Of a DNA stretch of 64,000 nucleotides, positions 11,346 through 24,438 are shown in pieces. The notes under the pieces are model-generated. The model was not told the origin of the DNA, did not search any database, and saw only the letters and a program-made list of their open reading frames with translations. The first letter of the stretch is position 1, and every line of letters starts with the position of its first letter. Source of the DNA: Ascarosepion bandense (Eukaryota; Mollusca; Cephalopoda; Sepiida; Sepiidae); contig JBBBDQ010001028.1 of assembly GCA_037127315.1 (NCBI GenBank), positions 248,001 through 312,000 of the forward strand, written 5' to 3'. The position numbers and the translations under genes were made by a program.

Positions 11346-11939
11346 ATATTACGTTTTTTGACGTAATTAAATAAATTATGCGTCAATTTAGGTCTCGCAC
11401 TGACGAAAGAAAAAAAAATTTTCTACCAAAATTTCGAACGTGTTAGAAAAAAAGTTAAAAAATAATTAAAAAATACTTTGATCTATATTCTTAATGATAA
11501 TATAAACATTTTGCCGATAAAACTTTGTTTTAAAATTTTTTATTTAGTTTGGGGCCTTTTTCCTTTATACTGTTTTTTTCAGCGATTTTTTTTTGGAGGT
11601 ACCTCTTTTTTTTTAATTTGTCGAACTATTTATTTAATTAAAATTTCACTGACTCAAAATATGCGGACACAATTTAAAAGAAAATGAAATGGACATCACG
11701 AGAGCTAATTTATCTTTCTGTCTGGTAACATTCAACTGGTTAACAAGAACAAGACAAAAAAAAGAATAGTATGAAAAAAAACCTTAATAAAAACGAACTT
11801 TTTCTATTGTTTAGGAAAAATCAAAGTAATTTTTAATTATTTAAAAAAAAATGTTGAATCCCTTCTAACATGTTTGAAAATTTGGCAGAAAATCTTGTTT
11901 TGATTTGACTTGAGTTAGCAGGTAACCAAAACGTTTTTA
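11346..11939. other. AT-rich DNA between inverted arms
   Basis: No coding motif. The open frame at 11478-11687 is low-complexity Phe/Ile/Leu and not supported. Confidence 0.4.
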
Positions 11940-13150
11940 CGACTGTTTTACAATGGAAAATAATGATAACATCACCCACTTTTTTCTCGGTGACAAACAC
12001 GTTAATTTAGAAATTCTCGCAAAAATCAAATAATTGTCGGATTTTAATGAAACTTTCAGTACTCATTTACAAATGAATGAAGTTATTTTTGTAATTATTA
12101 TTTTTTAAAAATCTTGGTAAAAAAAAAGTATTTTTATTTTACCTCTGTTACCACCTCCCTCTACGTAAATCCATGTAATTTTTATTAAATTTTAAAGTGT
12201 TGCGGTCTATAATTTTGTTAACTCAGAACTCTTTTTTTTTGTAAATTTTCTGTATCCGAAAATCTTCTCCAAAGAGTAAAATAAAAAATTCATTAAACTC
12301 TAATATTATTCAATTTGATAAGCTTTTAATTGCTTGAATAAATAAGAAAAATTAAAGACAGTCTGAAGAAAATATTTTTTTTCGATTACTAATGAATTTT
12401 TTAAAATTGTTTTTATTTTTTTATTTTTTTGTTATTATAATAATTTATAATGTTTCAAAAATATTTTTTAAATCTTCAAAGAACTGTTACGTTTAGATTT
12501 TTTTCTTAAGAATTGATTTTGATATTGGCTATAGAAAATTGAAAAGTTTAATAAAAATCCTACTGCCTCCATATTTTTAGTATAATTTATTTTTTTTTAT
12601 TTTGTACATTTGAATTTTTTTGTATGGTAACTTCTGTGTAAATTAAAAGGTCAGAGTTTCCTCCCTTACTCGAAAAAAATTGTAGAGATTTGTTACTTAT
12701 AAACGCCATACATTTTATCTCTAATCAAGAATCTATCAACAAATTCCTGATTTTTGGTGCAGACAGGTCAAAAAGTTCAAATCTGTGATTAAGAAATAGT
12801 TTTATTCTAAATTTCATGCTATAAATAAGTAATACTTGTGTAAATCACATTAATTTAACATAAAATTTAGCAATTTTTCAAAAATAATGTGTCACGGATG
12901 TATATTTTATTTTTGCAAGATTTTTAAAATCGAGAATTAACTTTTGTTTACAAATGTGTCGATTGCTCAAAAATGGCTGCAAAATTCAAAAATTGAAAAA
13001 AAATCTCAAACTATTATATTCCAATCAATATAATTTCTGTTTTAAATAAACCAGAGAGTATTTTGCTTACTAGAAATAGTAAATTTAATCATTTAACTTT
13101 CAATTAAAACTAAAATAAAAGTTTAAAGAAAACCTTTTCATTTTTAAAAA
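11940..13150 (+). repeat. dispersed AT-rich repeat, copy 1
   Basis: Shares ordered blocks with 15750-16930 and, for its second half, with 26732-27444. Shared cores include 'GATTAAGAAATA', 'CTATAAATAAGTAATACTTG' and 'TTTCAATTAAAACTAAAATA'. It is non-coding and diverged. In the copy at 26732 the ends are inverted repeats, so this may be a decayed longer member of a DNA-transposon or MITE family. Confidence 0.65.
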
Positions 13151-13272
13151 GTCAGTTTAAAAGTTAGATATCAAAAATGAATTGACATACCTGAGGTCAT
13201 TTTTATGACCCCTGTTTGTATTTTAAATTGAATATATTTTCTTATAAATGTAGCATTATCAGCGAAGCAAGA

Positions 13273-15060
13273 GCTTCTTCTTTTTCTTCTATGTGCTGTG
13301 TCTCTTGAGGACGTAGGCGATCCTGGCCTTCCACATCTTCCTATCCCTTGTAGCTCTTAACACCCTTTCTCTTGTTACTCTTCTCAAACCCTGCTCTGCC
13401 TTCCATTTACCATCAAGTATGTTGATTTTCTAAGCATAGCTTAGATGTGGCACAAGGCCGAAGGTAAAGGGTACCAAGTGAGGACCAAACTCACTACTCC
13501 ATTGTAGTGGCTCTAGCAAAACAAATTTGCTAACCAACATTATGTCATGCATTGCCTTCCTCTGACTCTTTTTTCCCCTCCAATGTGCCTTCAGATCTGA
13601 GTGTCTTCTATCCTCTGTTAGAACACTTCGTAGGTATTTAAATTTCTGTACCTGCTTGATTTTAGTATCCACGACCTGTAATTGGTATTTTGGGTTCTTC
13701 TTTTCACTGATGACAATGCATTCAGTTTTCTTGTAGTTTATGCTTAGTCCTTTCTTTTTGCTTTTTTTGCTACCTTCTGTATGGTCTTGTAGTTTCCATT
13801 TCATGTCAGCTATCATCACTGTATCATCTGCGTATCTTATATTCAGATTGTGGCTGCCAATGATGAATCGTGGCAAGACTTCTAGTTCTTTCAGAATTGT
13901 CTCGCTGTATATGTTGAACAGATCTGATGAGAATATACATCCTTGTCTTACACCTCTTTCTATATATGTAGATCTGCTGAACTCATTTACTGTTTATATG
14001 CAGGCAGTTTGTTGCCAGTACAGGTTCTGAATTATTCTAATGTCTTTTGTGTATATGTGAAGTTTGCTGAGCATCTCTATCACGCCTTTGTGGCATACTT
14101 TGTGAAATGCCTTTACATAGTCTATGTCCTTCTGCATTTGTATTGCCCTTTCTGATAACATTCTAAGCATAAATATCACGTTCCTTGTTCCAGTGTCCTT
14201 GTCGAAACTGCACTGTTTTTGTCCTATCTCTGGCCTGATTCTGGAGCACACACTATTCTTCATAATTCATATGTTGAGTTTTGTTATGTGACATTAAGCT
14301 GATTGTTCAGTGGAGTTCTCATTCCTTTGCATCTGGCTTCTTAGTGCTATGAAAGTCAATCCGATTAGGTCTTCCGGTATGTCACCACTGTTTAATTTAT
14401 TATTTCTGTAATTTTGTCTACATCAAAGTTTTTTAAGGCTGTCAGCATCTCTATTATAATACCATCTGGTTCTGCTGCTTTGTTTCTAATTAATTTGGTC
14501 AGTGCAGCTTCCACTTTGGTTTTAATATTTTCAATGTGTCAGCATTTCTATGTATTGCCACTTTCTCTCTCTCTCTCTTCATGAAAGAGATCTCCAATAT
14601 TTTCTTCTCATCGCTGAAGTATTTTTCATTCTCTAATATGAGCATTTCGTCCTTGGATTTTATATATCCTGTTGATGAACATGTTTTTTGTCCTGTTCTC
14701 TTATTTTTTTTATGCATTCCTCCTTTATTAGTCATACTCAATCTCTCTAATTCTGCACATTTATTGTTGAGCTATTCTTCTTTAGCCTGTCTGTATTTGC
14801 TTTTTATTTCCTTGTGTATTTTCCTGTATTCTGTTGATTGTCTTGGCATTGTTTTCTGTCTGTTTTGCATCATGTCAAAAATCTCATTTGTGATCCCTAC
14901 ATTTGTCCTTCTACATCTGTTTTTGTCTGGACTTGGAGTGATGTTGTTTCCTGATGTCACTAACGTTTCTTTAATTTTTTGTGTGTCCCATTTCAACTTT
15001 CTGTTTCCAATTTTATTTATTTATTTTCACACAGTATATTTTCCCTGCAGGTTGAGGCCA
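13273..15060 (-). pseudogene. RTE-type LINE remnant
   Basis: A 5'-truncated copy of the RTE family at 21480-24450, on the other strand. The 3' end at 13273 has (TTC)n, complementary to the (GAA)n tail at 24437-24450. At 13876-13430 is 'NIRYADDTVMIAD', the RT catalytic box, followed by 'KTECIVIS' and 'FKYLRSVLTEDRR', matching the other copy. At 14263-13994 is the block with 'CSRIRPEIGQKQCSFDKDTGT'. The 5' end at about 15060 matches the start of the linker after the endonuclease. Frameshifts are frequent; large plus-strand open frames here (14536-15072) are shadows. Confidence 0.85.
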
Positions 15061-15388
15061 TTCAAAAGTTAAAGCAACAGCTACCAAACCATATTATTTA
15101 CAAAAAAATAAAAATTAGAGACTTTCAAAATTTCACAATATAGTTTTTTTACTACAGTTTTTATTTTCAAATTTAGTACATATTTGCATATATTTTTTTG
15201 CAAAATTAAAAATGAAACTTCAAATGATTTAATTTTTCTGGGAACATTTTTGGTAAATTTATATTCAAACAAATAGATATTTCGTTGAAATTTCATTAAA
15301 AAAAAGGAGGTGGTATCATTAATGAATCAAAAATAAATTTACTACTTGCAAAATTTCTTTTTTTTAGATAATTTAATTCATAAATGAA

Positions 15389-15688
15389 TATAGCATTGTG
15401 CAGTTGATAACAGCTCAGAACAAGAAATCAGAGAACCGAGTTTGAATTCCAGCTAAATTCATTGTATTCACTTACGTGCAAATACCCATGGGAAAGTTAT
15501 TAATTCATCTCTTCCCTCCAGCTATGTCTTGAATAACAGGAGAGATTGGGTTCTATAGCTTTGGTTGGCAACCAGTCTACTGCAGAAAGTAATAGCAACC
15601 TACTACAGGGAAATCATCTGCCCAGTCAGTCATGTCTCTTTCGGGACATGATCACCCCACTATGTATCACGTATGGCACAACTGACTG
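15389..15688 (+). mobile_element. tRNA-derived SINE, copy 1
   Basis: Same element as 24706-25011 and 58702-59005. The head has a pol III A-box-like block (decayed here as 'TTGTGCAGTTGATAACAGC') and a B-box-like 'GAGTTTGAATTCC' about 45 bp later. The body is shared ('GGTTCTATAGCTTTGG', 'CATGTCTCTTTCGGGACATG') and the tail is ACTGACTG. AAATGAA at 15382-15388 and 15689-15695 is a possible target duplication. Confidence 0.8.
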
Positions 15689-15749
15689 AAATGAAATGCA
15701 CTTATTAACTCAACTGATTTGGGTACATTTTTAAACTTAAGGTATCTTT

Positions 15750-16930
15750 AGTGCATGGATATTTTAGCGCTGTTTTTTCCGGTGAAAACACATTCATTTG
15801 GAAATTCTTGCAAAAATCAAATAATTGTCAGATTTTAATTAAACTTTCAGGAATTATTCACAAATGAATGAAGTTATTTTTAAAATTATTATTTTTGAAA
15901 AAATCTTGGTAAATATATTTTCTTTTTTACATGTTACACCCACTCCAATTAATCATGAAATTTCTAGAAATTGACTACTGTCTGTAAAACTTTTTTATTA
16001 GTTAAATGCATGACTTCTTGAGAAATGTAAATCATTTTTTTTTCCAAAAAGTAGTTACTTTTCAAAAAATCTGCTATGAAATAAAGAATGCAATAAAACT
16101 ACACCAGATTTTATTTAGGTAAGCTTTTAATTGCTTTTATAAATTATATATATTAAGGATATCATATTTTGAAGAAAAAATTTTTTTCAGTAAATAATGA
16201 ATTTTTGCAAGAATTGTTTTCATTTTTTTTTTTCTATGAGTTATAAAGTTTCAAACATCTTTTAAATTTCTTCCAGTCACTGTTTGTATTTGATTAAGTA
16301 AAGACTATATTTGCTAATTGAAAATTGAAAAGCTTAATAAAAATCATTTCACACTAAGATCTTTTAAATAATTTTAAATTGTTTTTATATAAAATTATCC
16401 CATTTTTTTTTTTTTTTTTTTCATGAAATCTCATAAGTGGCATATCGTTAAAAGGTCAGGTATTTCAAGGATTGTTTCGCTTACAAAATGTTCACTAAGT
16501 TTTATAAATTTACATCAGTTCTGGTCAACCATACTTAGCTTGTCAACACATCTGGCTGTCAGAAAAATACTACTTCTGTGATTAAGAAATACTTTTATTC
16601 TAAATTTCAAGCTATAAGCAAGTAATACTTGTTTCAAATCAGACTTATTTAACTTTAAAATTGCTAATTTTTCAAAAATAACATATCACAGAAGTATATT
16701 TTATTTTTGGAAGATTCTTAAAACCAAGAATTAACTTCTGTTTACAAACCTATCAATCTATTGAAAATTGGTGAAAAAAAATGAGAATTTTTGAAAACTC
16801 TCAAAAAGTCCAATATAATTTTTATTTAAAATACACTAGAGTATTTTGCTTTCTGGAAATAGTAACTTTAATCATTTAGCTTTCAATTAAAGCTAAAATG
16901 AAAGATTCAAGAAAGCTTATTTTTATTTAA
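15750..16930 (+). repeat. dispersed AT-rich repeat, copy 2
   Basis: Same order of blocks as 11940-13150, including 'CAAAAATCAAATAATTGTC' near its start and 'TCAATTAAAGCTAAAATGAA' near its end. Non-coding. Confidence 0.65.
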
Positions 16931-17239
16931 AAATCTTTTTCTGCTTCATGATCTTTCACTCCTCTCCCTTGTATTATTGATCACAGAAGGTGAGGAGAGT
17001 AAGCTGATGAAGTAAACTGAGGTGAAGAACAGATTGATGGCAAAGAGCTACACAAAAGAGAATTCTTTAAAATAAAGGATTAATTCTGGTTAAAGATGTA
17101 ATTATGATTTGGCTTATATATAATTTATTGAATACAGCAGTTTCAACCCTTTTCACTGATATAATGAAATGACATTGGGATCCCCTTTTGGAGTTTACAG
17201 CCTATGTTAGTAGTAATCTAAATTTCTAAGTTCTGCTCT

Positions 17240-18400
17240 TCAAGGCTGGCATAAGGTCTTGGTCAGGAGGTCTCAGCGAAAGATGTGGATTCCAGTAGCA
17301 GTAATATGAGCACTCTTTAAGTTGTCCAAACCACCAGCTTATACCAGGGTCGGGGTTTGTTTATCTTCCACTCTTAGGAAGATGAGTAGTCTTGGTTTTG
17401 TTCAATCTTACTGAATTCCACCTAGTTAAATTTGGTTTCAATTCTCCTTGAAACTGTTCAGGATGTCATTATTTTGAAAGATGATTTTGTTTTTAATTTT
17501 CTTAACTTTTCAATCCATCTTCCTGTGAACTCAAACAATTATCATCCAGTTTGTAGACTTTCTTCTTTCTTTCTTTCTTTTTTTGTATAATTAACACTCC
17601 TGAGGTACCAGTGTCACAATTCAAGAATAACTGATTACTTTTTAAACCTAATAATGAAAGTCTCAACCATTATGTTCTTTACTCCAAATTTGGATATTCT
17701 GGTAAAAATTTACAATTTAGAACTTTATTATGCTGTCTTCCTGCATTTCTTTTCCATTTTTATACATCCTGAAAAACACTTTCTCGCCAATTTAAGAAAA
17801 TCGTCTTTTTTGTTATTCATTTTTTATTCTTTTTTTGATCTGGTGTCAACTTATCAATCACCAATTTAATTTTTCTTGTGAACATCAATTCTGCCAGTGA
17901 CATGCCTGTCACTGTCAGGATTCAGTGTTATCGAGTATACTCTGAAGAATTTTTGTACTGCTTCTTCACTCACTTATTTATTACTTGCTTTTTTCAAAGC
18001 TCTCTTAAAAGTATCCACAAACTGTTTAGATTGTCTGTTTGACCTTGTGTCAATTGGTGGGGTAGTAATATGTTCAGCTGAAAAAGTTTTACAAAATTCT
18101 TTAAATTCATAAGCAGTTATTTGAGACTATAACACCCAGGATGCCATATCTTGCAAATAGTTCATAAAAAAGATTCACTGTAACTGTGGAAGTTGGTTTT
18201 CTTCACTTAAAATTTCAGGCAACTTAGTAAAGCTATCCAGATAATGTGATCCATTTATTGGACCTGCAAAATCTATGTACAGTCTTGATAATAGAGGCCA
18301 AGGTTATAATTCTGTGGTTGGTGATGTTGTTGCCAGAGCACAACTTCTACAGGCTTTTACTGAATTTTCAATGTTTTGATCCATTTTTTTGTGGTCTGTC
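17240..18400 (-). pseudogene. Gypsy integrase remnant
   Basis: On the minus strand about 18115-17900 reads 'EFKEFCKTFSAEHITTPPID' then 'QSKQFVDTFKRALKKA'. This is the integrase core around the last catalytic residue; family members have 'HPQSNGQAERFVDTFKRALK', so the Glu-bearing segment is degraded here (SKQF). More decayed frames continue to about 17240, possibly the C-terminal domain. The zinc finger and first two catalytic residues were not located. Confidence 0.6.
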
Positions 18401-18417
18401 TACAACTGAAAACTCAG

Positions 18418-19320
18418 TTAATTTTTTTTTCTGAAAATATTATTACTAACACTTCTTTTCCGATATGGCTGTAGTTTTTTTACTGTTGGTAATAGCAAAC
18501 TTGAAGCATGTGCAACAGTTTTCATGTTACCATCAACTGCTTTATGTAGAACTACTGTTCCTCTACTGTAGTTATTAGCATCTGAAGCAAATAAAATTTC
18601 TTCTTTTGGAGTGTAATGTGCTAATGACATTAGTATTTCCTTGATTTCTTCAAATGCCTTCTTACACTTTATGGTTTTCTTAAGCAAATTGTTTAGTGAA
18701 TTTTTTAAGCACATTGTTTAGTGGAGCTCTCAAATTTTGCATATTATGTATGTAGATTTGATAATAGTTTGCTAATCCTAGGAATACATGTAATCTAGTA
18801 ATGTTTGTTAGAGAAGGTATATTCTCAATTTCACTTGCCCTCAACAGATCTGGTTCACAACCATTTTTGTCAATAATTTGTCCTGGGAACTAGATTTTTT
18901 ATTCACACTTTTTCACACTGACTTTGAACCTGTACTCTTGTATATTTTTCAAAAACACTTTTTACATTCTTGATATGTTCCTTAGATACACTTAATTAAT
19001 ATATCATCCAGATAAGCAACAGCAAAATCACATTCTGCAAATATAGTATCAATAGCTTGTTGAAATATGGTTGGAGCCACTTTTATCTCAAAGTAAATTG
19101 GTTTAACTTTTACAATCCCTTGTGTGTATATGTTGTTACTAACTCTGAACATTCTTCTTCAACTTTCGCAAATACGTCTCTGAAAGATCCAGCTTTGAAA
19201 AAATTTTTCCACCATTTAATTTTGCAAAACTTTTATGTGATTCTAAAGATTTGTTTAATCCTCTTGAAAAATCAGCACAATCTTTATATACGTTGTTGGT
19301 GTTGTCTATTTTGAATGGTC
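18418..19320 (-). pseudogene. Gypsy reverse transcriptase and RNase H start
   Basis: At about 19310-19180 is 'CADFSRGLNKSLESHKSFAK', then 'LNGGKIFSK' (fingers/palm). 'KVAPTIFQQAIDTIFAECDF' runs into 'AVAYLDDILI' near 19028-18999, where both catalytic aspartates are kept. After a frame change, 'RLHVFLGLANYYQIYI' (about 18800-18750) is the conserved FLG block. The open piece 18714-18418 then has 'EEILFASDANNYSRGTVVLH', with the first RNase H Asp kept. Stops and frameshifts between pieces make it non-functional. Confidence 0.78.
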
Positions 19321-19744
19321 AATTACATCAATTTTCTTTCTTCTTTTTTTTTTTTTTCAAATTTGTTTAATTCTTCATTGACTTGATCCAATGCTGTGAA
19401 CAGTACAATGAGTTTTGGTTTAAATACTGGTATCAATCATTTTAACTTAAAATTTTGTCACCAACCCAACTCATCAACAGATCATCAGGAAAACATTTTT
19501 TTCAATTCTTCTTTTAAACTTTCATAACATTTCTTTTTAAACTGTTTACTTGTCCACTTACAGTTTTGTAATAAATATTTATAGGGAAATTCCAATCCTC
19601 AAATAATTCTATCCAGGCAGTACCAAATAAGTTTGTAGTATTAAGTATAAACCTTTTATGCACAAGTTACAAAATGAAACATTACATGTCATTTCACCAA
19701 TAACAAATAATTTATCACTGGACATGCCACCGACATGCAGTTTT

Positions 19745-19812
19745 CAAAGTTATTTTTAATATAGATTTCCCATCTAAACAGATGAAAAATCTATATGAAA
19801 AATAACTTTGTG
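19745..19812. repeat. inverted repeat / hairpin
   Basis: Arms of about 25 bp ('CAAAGTTATTTTTAATATAG' and its near-perfect complement ending ATAACTTTG) around a 16-20 bp centre, within the decayed gag-pol. Confidence 0.75.
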
Positions 19813-20640
19813 GTTTCGTTGAATATTGTGATATCACTAGCAGTGTTCAGTTGCCTTTTTGCATCTGCAGTATTAATTTTCGCATACACAAATTTTTGAT
19901 TTTCTGTAATTAAATTTTTGTAATTTATATATAAATCTTTTATGTGCGAATTTCCTTGCTTTAGTTTTACAGTTTAACTTATCTGCCCTACTTTTCTACA
20001 TTTGTAGCAATTTAAATTCTTAAAGGGAGTCATCTCCAGGATCTAAACTTCTGCATCTGAAACATGGATTAATTTTTCTTTTTCCACAGTTTTTCTGTAT
20101 ATATGCACATTCTTTTTCTTCAATTTTCCCCTTGTCTCAGATTTAGGATTCTCTAACATTCATTTGATATTTCTTGTGTTAATTTTTTATTCTGTTCCAG
20201 TTTCATTACAATTCTAGCACATATTTTTGTATCTTTTTTTTTTTACCATTAACTCTTGAATGAAACCATATCCAGAGTCAGTTTATTTAATTTGAATTTT
20301 TCACATTCCTTGTTAACAATTCCAGCATATAGGATAAAATATTTGTCTTTTTTGTCAAATTTATATCTTTCTAGTGAGTATTCAATAGAAAATTTTTCTT
20401 TCTAAGAGTTTTAGTCAGAATATTCCGCATTTCTTTAAAGCAAATTTCTCCCTCTCTTTTTTTTTTTTTTTTTGATAGTACAAAATTGCAGTATTTATTA
20501 TGTTCTACTAGTGCTAACTTTATCGACAAAAGTCTTATTTTTTCTCATCTTCCCAGTCATTGCATTCTTCTCTGTAAACTTGTTGATTTTCCACCACATC
20601 AGGAGTGAAACAACTTGGCAAATTTTCCAATTTTTTTTTT

Positions 20641-21479
20641 TTTTTATATTATTTCAGTTAACTTTTATTTCTGAAGTTCAAGCATCTGCTTGTATTGTAA
20701 AAAAATTTAGTTGTAAAAACACAAAAATAAAAAACATTTTATATTTTTATGTTTAAAAAAACTTTTTTCCCTTTTTCTTTGTTGTAAGTTGATTCAAATC
20801 TGCAAGAAATCTACCATTTTTTTTATTTTATAGACCATTTTTTTATTTTATAGCTTAACTGTTTTATAGATCAACTTGAAAAAAGTTTGTATATAAAATT
20901 GGAAATTATAATGGGAAAATAAAAATACAATCTACATGGAAGAGATTCTAATAGATGTAGGGGAACATGGCATGATTAATCCTGAATTTGTCAAACTTTA
21001 GATAATCTAAAGAAAATGATTTTTAAGCAATTTTGTTTCAAACAAAGTCGAGTTTGACATGAAGGATAAATAATGAAAAAGAATGTTTGATGAAAGTTTT
21101 TGTTTTGTGCAAATTCTTTCTTCATTTCAGCTGAAATAAATATTGCAGAAATTTCAAATCTTTTTTAATGATTAAAAACTTTTGTTGAAGAAGGAGGAGT
21201 CTCTACTTTAGATTGGGGTCAGGTCTTTTTTACATTCCTTTGTATTTATCATTTTAATATATTTTTTTGTTTTGCTTTTTTAAGTAAAAAAACAAAAACA
21301 AATACTGTAGATACTCAGCACACATCTTCTGGGTTTCATCCTGCTACCTTGGTGATACAACATGTATTGATTTAGAAACAAAATTATATTCCTGGTATAA
21401 TGGTCAGCTATAGTTATGATCTTTCTCTATTCATTGGCAAAAAAGTTAGAAAGAGCTGTGATTAAAATTTAGTGCTTAT
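20641..21479. other. AT-rich spacer, no gene seen
   Basis: T-rich and A-rich runs; the frame at 20472-20756 is low-complexity and unsupported. Confidence 0.5.
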
Positions 21480-21570
21480 GAATATTTAGGTTTTTGTAAC
21501 CAACGGCGTAAAGGGGACATTTTACTCCAAAATTTGTCCCTCGCCCGGGAAAGAATGACATGAGCAACAG

Positions 21571-22350
21571 GTGTCTCTGGACCGTTACCCTGCAACTGTG
21601 CACATCAAAGACAAACTCACTATAGGAACATGGAACGTCAGGACACTCAACTGTGAACAACTAGAGAATGTCAAACAGGAGATGAACAGACTGAATATCA
21701 ACATCCTAGGCATATGTGAAACAAGATGGCCTAATAACGGAGATTTCAGTAGCGACACCCACAGGATAATATATGCAGGAGGTAAAAAATACGAAAAACG
21801 GGTCACTTTAATACTAAACAAACAAGTGAAGAGATGTGTACTTGGATACTGGCAATGTCAGAGAGAGTCCTCTTGGTTAAACTGCGGGGAAGGCCCCTCA
21901 ATATAGCTATTATAGTAGTTTATGCGCCAACAACTCAAAGCTCAGAGGACGAAATAGAATCTTTCTATTCAATACTGGACAGTGCTAAGGCTCAGTGCAA
22001 AAGCCAAGAAGTTAGGATAATAATGGGGGGGCTTAAATGCAAAGGTAGGTAAAGATAGAGAAGAAGACATGAACGGCAACTTCAGACTAGGAGAACGCAA
22101 CGAAAGAGGAGAAAAATGGATCCAATGGTGCTCAGCCAATGACCAGGTCATTACTAACACCTGGTTCCAAGAACACCCACGACATTTATGGACATGGAGA
22201 AGTCCAGGAGGCGACACGAAGAACCAAATAGATTATATAACTATAAACAAGAGATTCAGGAACGCAGTAGTCTAATGCAAAACATACCCAGGTGCTGACT
22301 GCGGAAGTGACCACGTCCCAGTCATCTGCAAACTAAAAGTGAAACTCTGA
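21571..22350 (+). pseudogene. RTE LINE APE-type endonuclease domain
   Basis: An apurinic endonuclease-like domain that nicks target DNA. Motifs in order: 'LTIGTWNVRTL' (21613-21645, N-terminal Asn), 'ILGICETRW' (about 21703-21729, catalytic Glu), 'VVYAPTTQSSEDEIE' (about 21917-21961), then 'RIIMGGLKC' (about 22013-22040) where family members have MGDLNA, so Asp-Asn is damaged. After that come 'DYITINKRF' (about 22230-22256) and 'CGSDHVPVICK' (about 22298-22330, the SDH motif). Frame changes occur near 21840-21890 and near 22040 (a G-run), and a TAA-type stop follows 'RNAVV' at 22273. The enzyme would not be made whole. Confidence 0.82.
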
Positions 22351-22503
22351 AGACTGAAGAAGCCCAGCATATCACCAAGGCTGCAATACAATACACTAGA
22401 GTACGATCTCACCCTGCAGAAAGAATACAATAACAGCGTTAGAAAGAAATATGAAGAACAAATTGGAAATGGATACTCAAAATGGGATTCACTAAAAGAA
22501 GCG

Positions 22504-24438
22504 ATGGTGACCTCAGCGAACAACATAGCCCCAAAGGAAATCAGACGCAGAAGAAAAAATGAGTGGATGACCGAAGAGATCCTCCACATGATGCAAAGGA
22601 GACAAAAAATAATGCCAAGACACGGAGCAGAGTACAAAAAACTTCACAGGAAGATAAGGAACAAATGCAGACAAGCCAAAGAGGAATGGCTCAACAACAA
22701 ATGTGCAGAAGTAGAGAGACTGAGCAGGAACAACAAAGCAGAGATGCATAAAGAGATAAGAGAACTGACAGGACAAAAAACCTGTTCCTCAACAGGATGC
22801 ATAAAATCCAAGGAAGGGACAATCATAGTAGAGAAAGAGGAAATACTCCAGCGATAGGAAGAATACATAAAGGATCTCTTTTGCGACAAGAGAGAACAAC
22901 CGAGAATACACAAGGAGATGGATGAACCGGAAATACTAAAATCCGAAGTGGAAGCTGCAATGGCCAAAATGAACAGAAACAAAGCACCTGGTCCAGATGG
23001 CATAGTGATAGAGCTGCTGACAGCCTTAGAAGAATATGGCATAGAAAAGATTACCGACATAATAAACGAAATTTATAGCAGCGGAATAATACCAGACAAC
23101 CTATACAAGTCGATATTTATAGCGCTGCTGAAGAAACCTGGTGCAAACGAGTGTGAACTACACAGAACTATCAGCTTAATGAGTCACATTACAAAACTGA
23201 TTGTCAGAATCCTGATGAATAGAGCGAGAAGCAGAATCAGGCCAGAGATAGGGCAGGAACAGTGCAAAGACACTGGAACAAGGAACGCCATATTCATGAT
23301 TAGGATGCTCTCTGAAAGGGCATTATAAATGAAGAAAGACTTGTACCTATGCTTCATTGATTACGCGAAAGCATTCGGCAAAATACGACACAAAGAATTG
23401 ATGGAGATGCTAGGCAACCTCGACATTTTTGGCAAAGACATAAGAATAATCAAGAATCTCTACTGGCAGCAAACAGCCTGCATACAGGCAGGTAACGACC
23501 TCAGTAGATACACAAAGATAGAAAAAGGCGTAAGACAAGGATGTGCCTTTTCACCGGATTTGTTCAACCTATACAACGAGAATATTTTGAGAACCCTAGA
23601 TGACACGTCAGGATTTGTTATTGGAGGCCACAACCTGAACAACATAAGGTATGCGGACGATACAGTGCTGATTGCGGATACGGAAAGGAAACTACAAGAC
23701 CTCATACAGAAAGTAGCAGTGGAGAGTGACAAGAAGGAACTACAAATAAACTTTAAGAAAACTGAGTGCATGGTCATCAGCAAAAGATACAACCCAAAAT
23801 GCCAAATACAGGTGGAGGATAACAGAATCAAGCAAGTACAAGAATTTAAGTACCTAGGAAGTGTTCTAACAGGAGATGGAAAGTGCGACACGGAGATCCG
23901 AAGGCGAATTGGCATGGCAAAGGACGCGTTCCAGAAGATGAGCAAAATACTAACACACAGGAAAATCTCAATAGAAACGAAGAAAAGAGTGCTAGACTGC
24001 TACGTGATGTCAGTTCTTCAATACGGCAGTGAATGCTGGACAATATCATAAAAAATGAGGACAAAACTGGAAGCGGCCGAAATGGGGTTCTACAGAAGGA
24101 TGCTACAGATATCGTGGACTGAGCATACAATCAACGATGAGGTGTTAGAAAAAATGGCAACAAAAAGGAAATTGATGCTGAGCATCAGGAAGAGACAACT
24201 GAAGTTCCTGGGACATGCAATGAGGAAGGAGAGCCTGGAGAACCTGATACTGACTGGACAGATAGAAGGAAGGAGAGACAGAGGAAGGCAGCGGATAACA
24301 TATTTGCAGGGTCTGATCATGTGGATGATGGAACGGGGGTTGCTAGGAGCAACAGGAGCAAACATACTAAGAGCCACAAGGGATAGGGAGACATGGAGAG
24401 CCATGATCGCCTACGTCCTGAAGGGACAGGGCACATAG
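22504..24438 (+). pseudogene. RTE LINE reverse transcriptase and C-terminal domain
   Basis: All in one frame register apart from stops. Linker 22504-22857; RT fingers with 'NKAPGPDGI' (about 22978-23004); palm A 'CFIDYAKAFGKIRH' (about 23350-23391; first Asp kept, family AFDK changed to AFGK); 'GVRQGCAFSP' (about 23530-23560); 'IRYADDTVLIAD' (about 23644-23680) with both aspartates; thumb 'FKYLGSVLTGDG' (about 23848-23880); and C-terminal 'RRMLQISWTEHTINDEVL' (about 24094-24150). Stops split it at 22855-22857, 23326-23328 and 24049-24051. Otherwise intact to the stop at 24436-24438, just before the GAA tail. Confidence 0.87.

Larger units (their letters stand above)
17220..20640 (-). mobile_element. 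decayed Ty3/Gypsy retrotransposon gag-pol
   Basis: Read downward, domains appear in the Ty3/Gypsy order. Gag: lysine-rich frames 20640-20050 with zinc-knuckle remnants at 20065-19985 ('NPCFRC', then 'CYKCRKVGQ'-like). RT: about 19330-18880 with 'AVAYLDDI' at about 19028-19003. Connection and RNase H start: 18714-18418. Integrase: about 18140-17900. The style of RT and integrase resembles the Mag/K02A2.6-type lineage, from memory. No LTRs were recognised. Many frameshifts; a perfect-looking hairpin lies inside at 19745-19812. Confidence 0.72.

Noticed and set aside
14536..15072. 178-codon hydrophobic plus-strand frame
   Set aside because: Antisense of the RTE LINE; hydrophobic only because the LINE codons read backwards.
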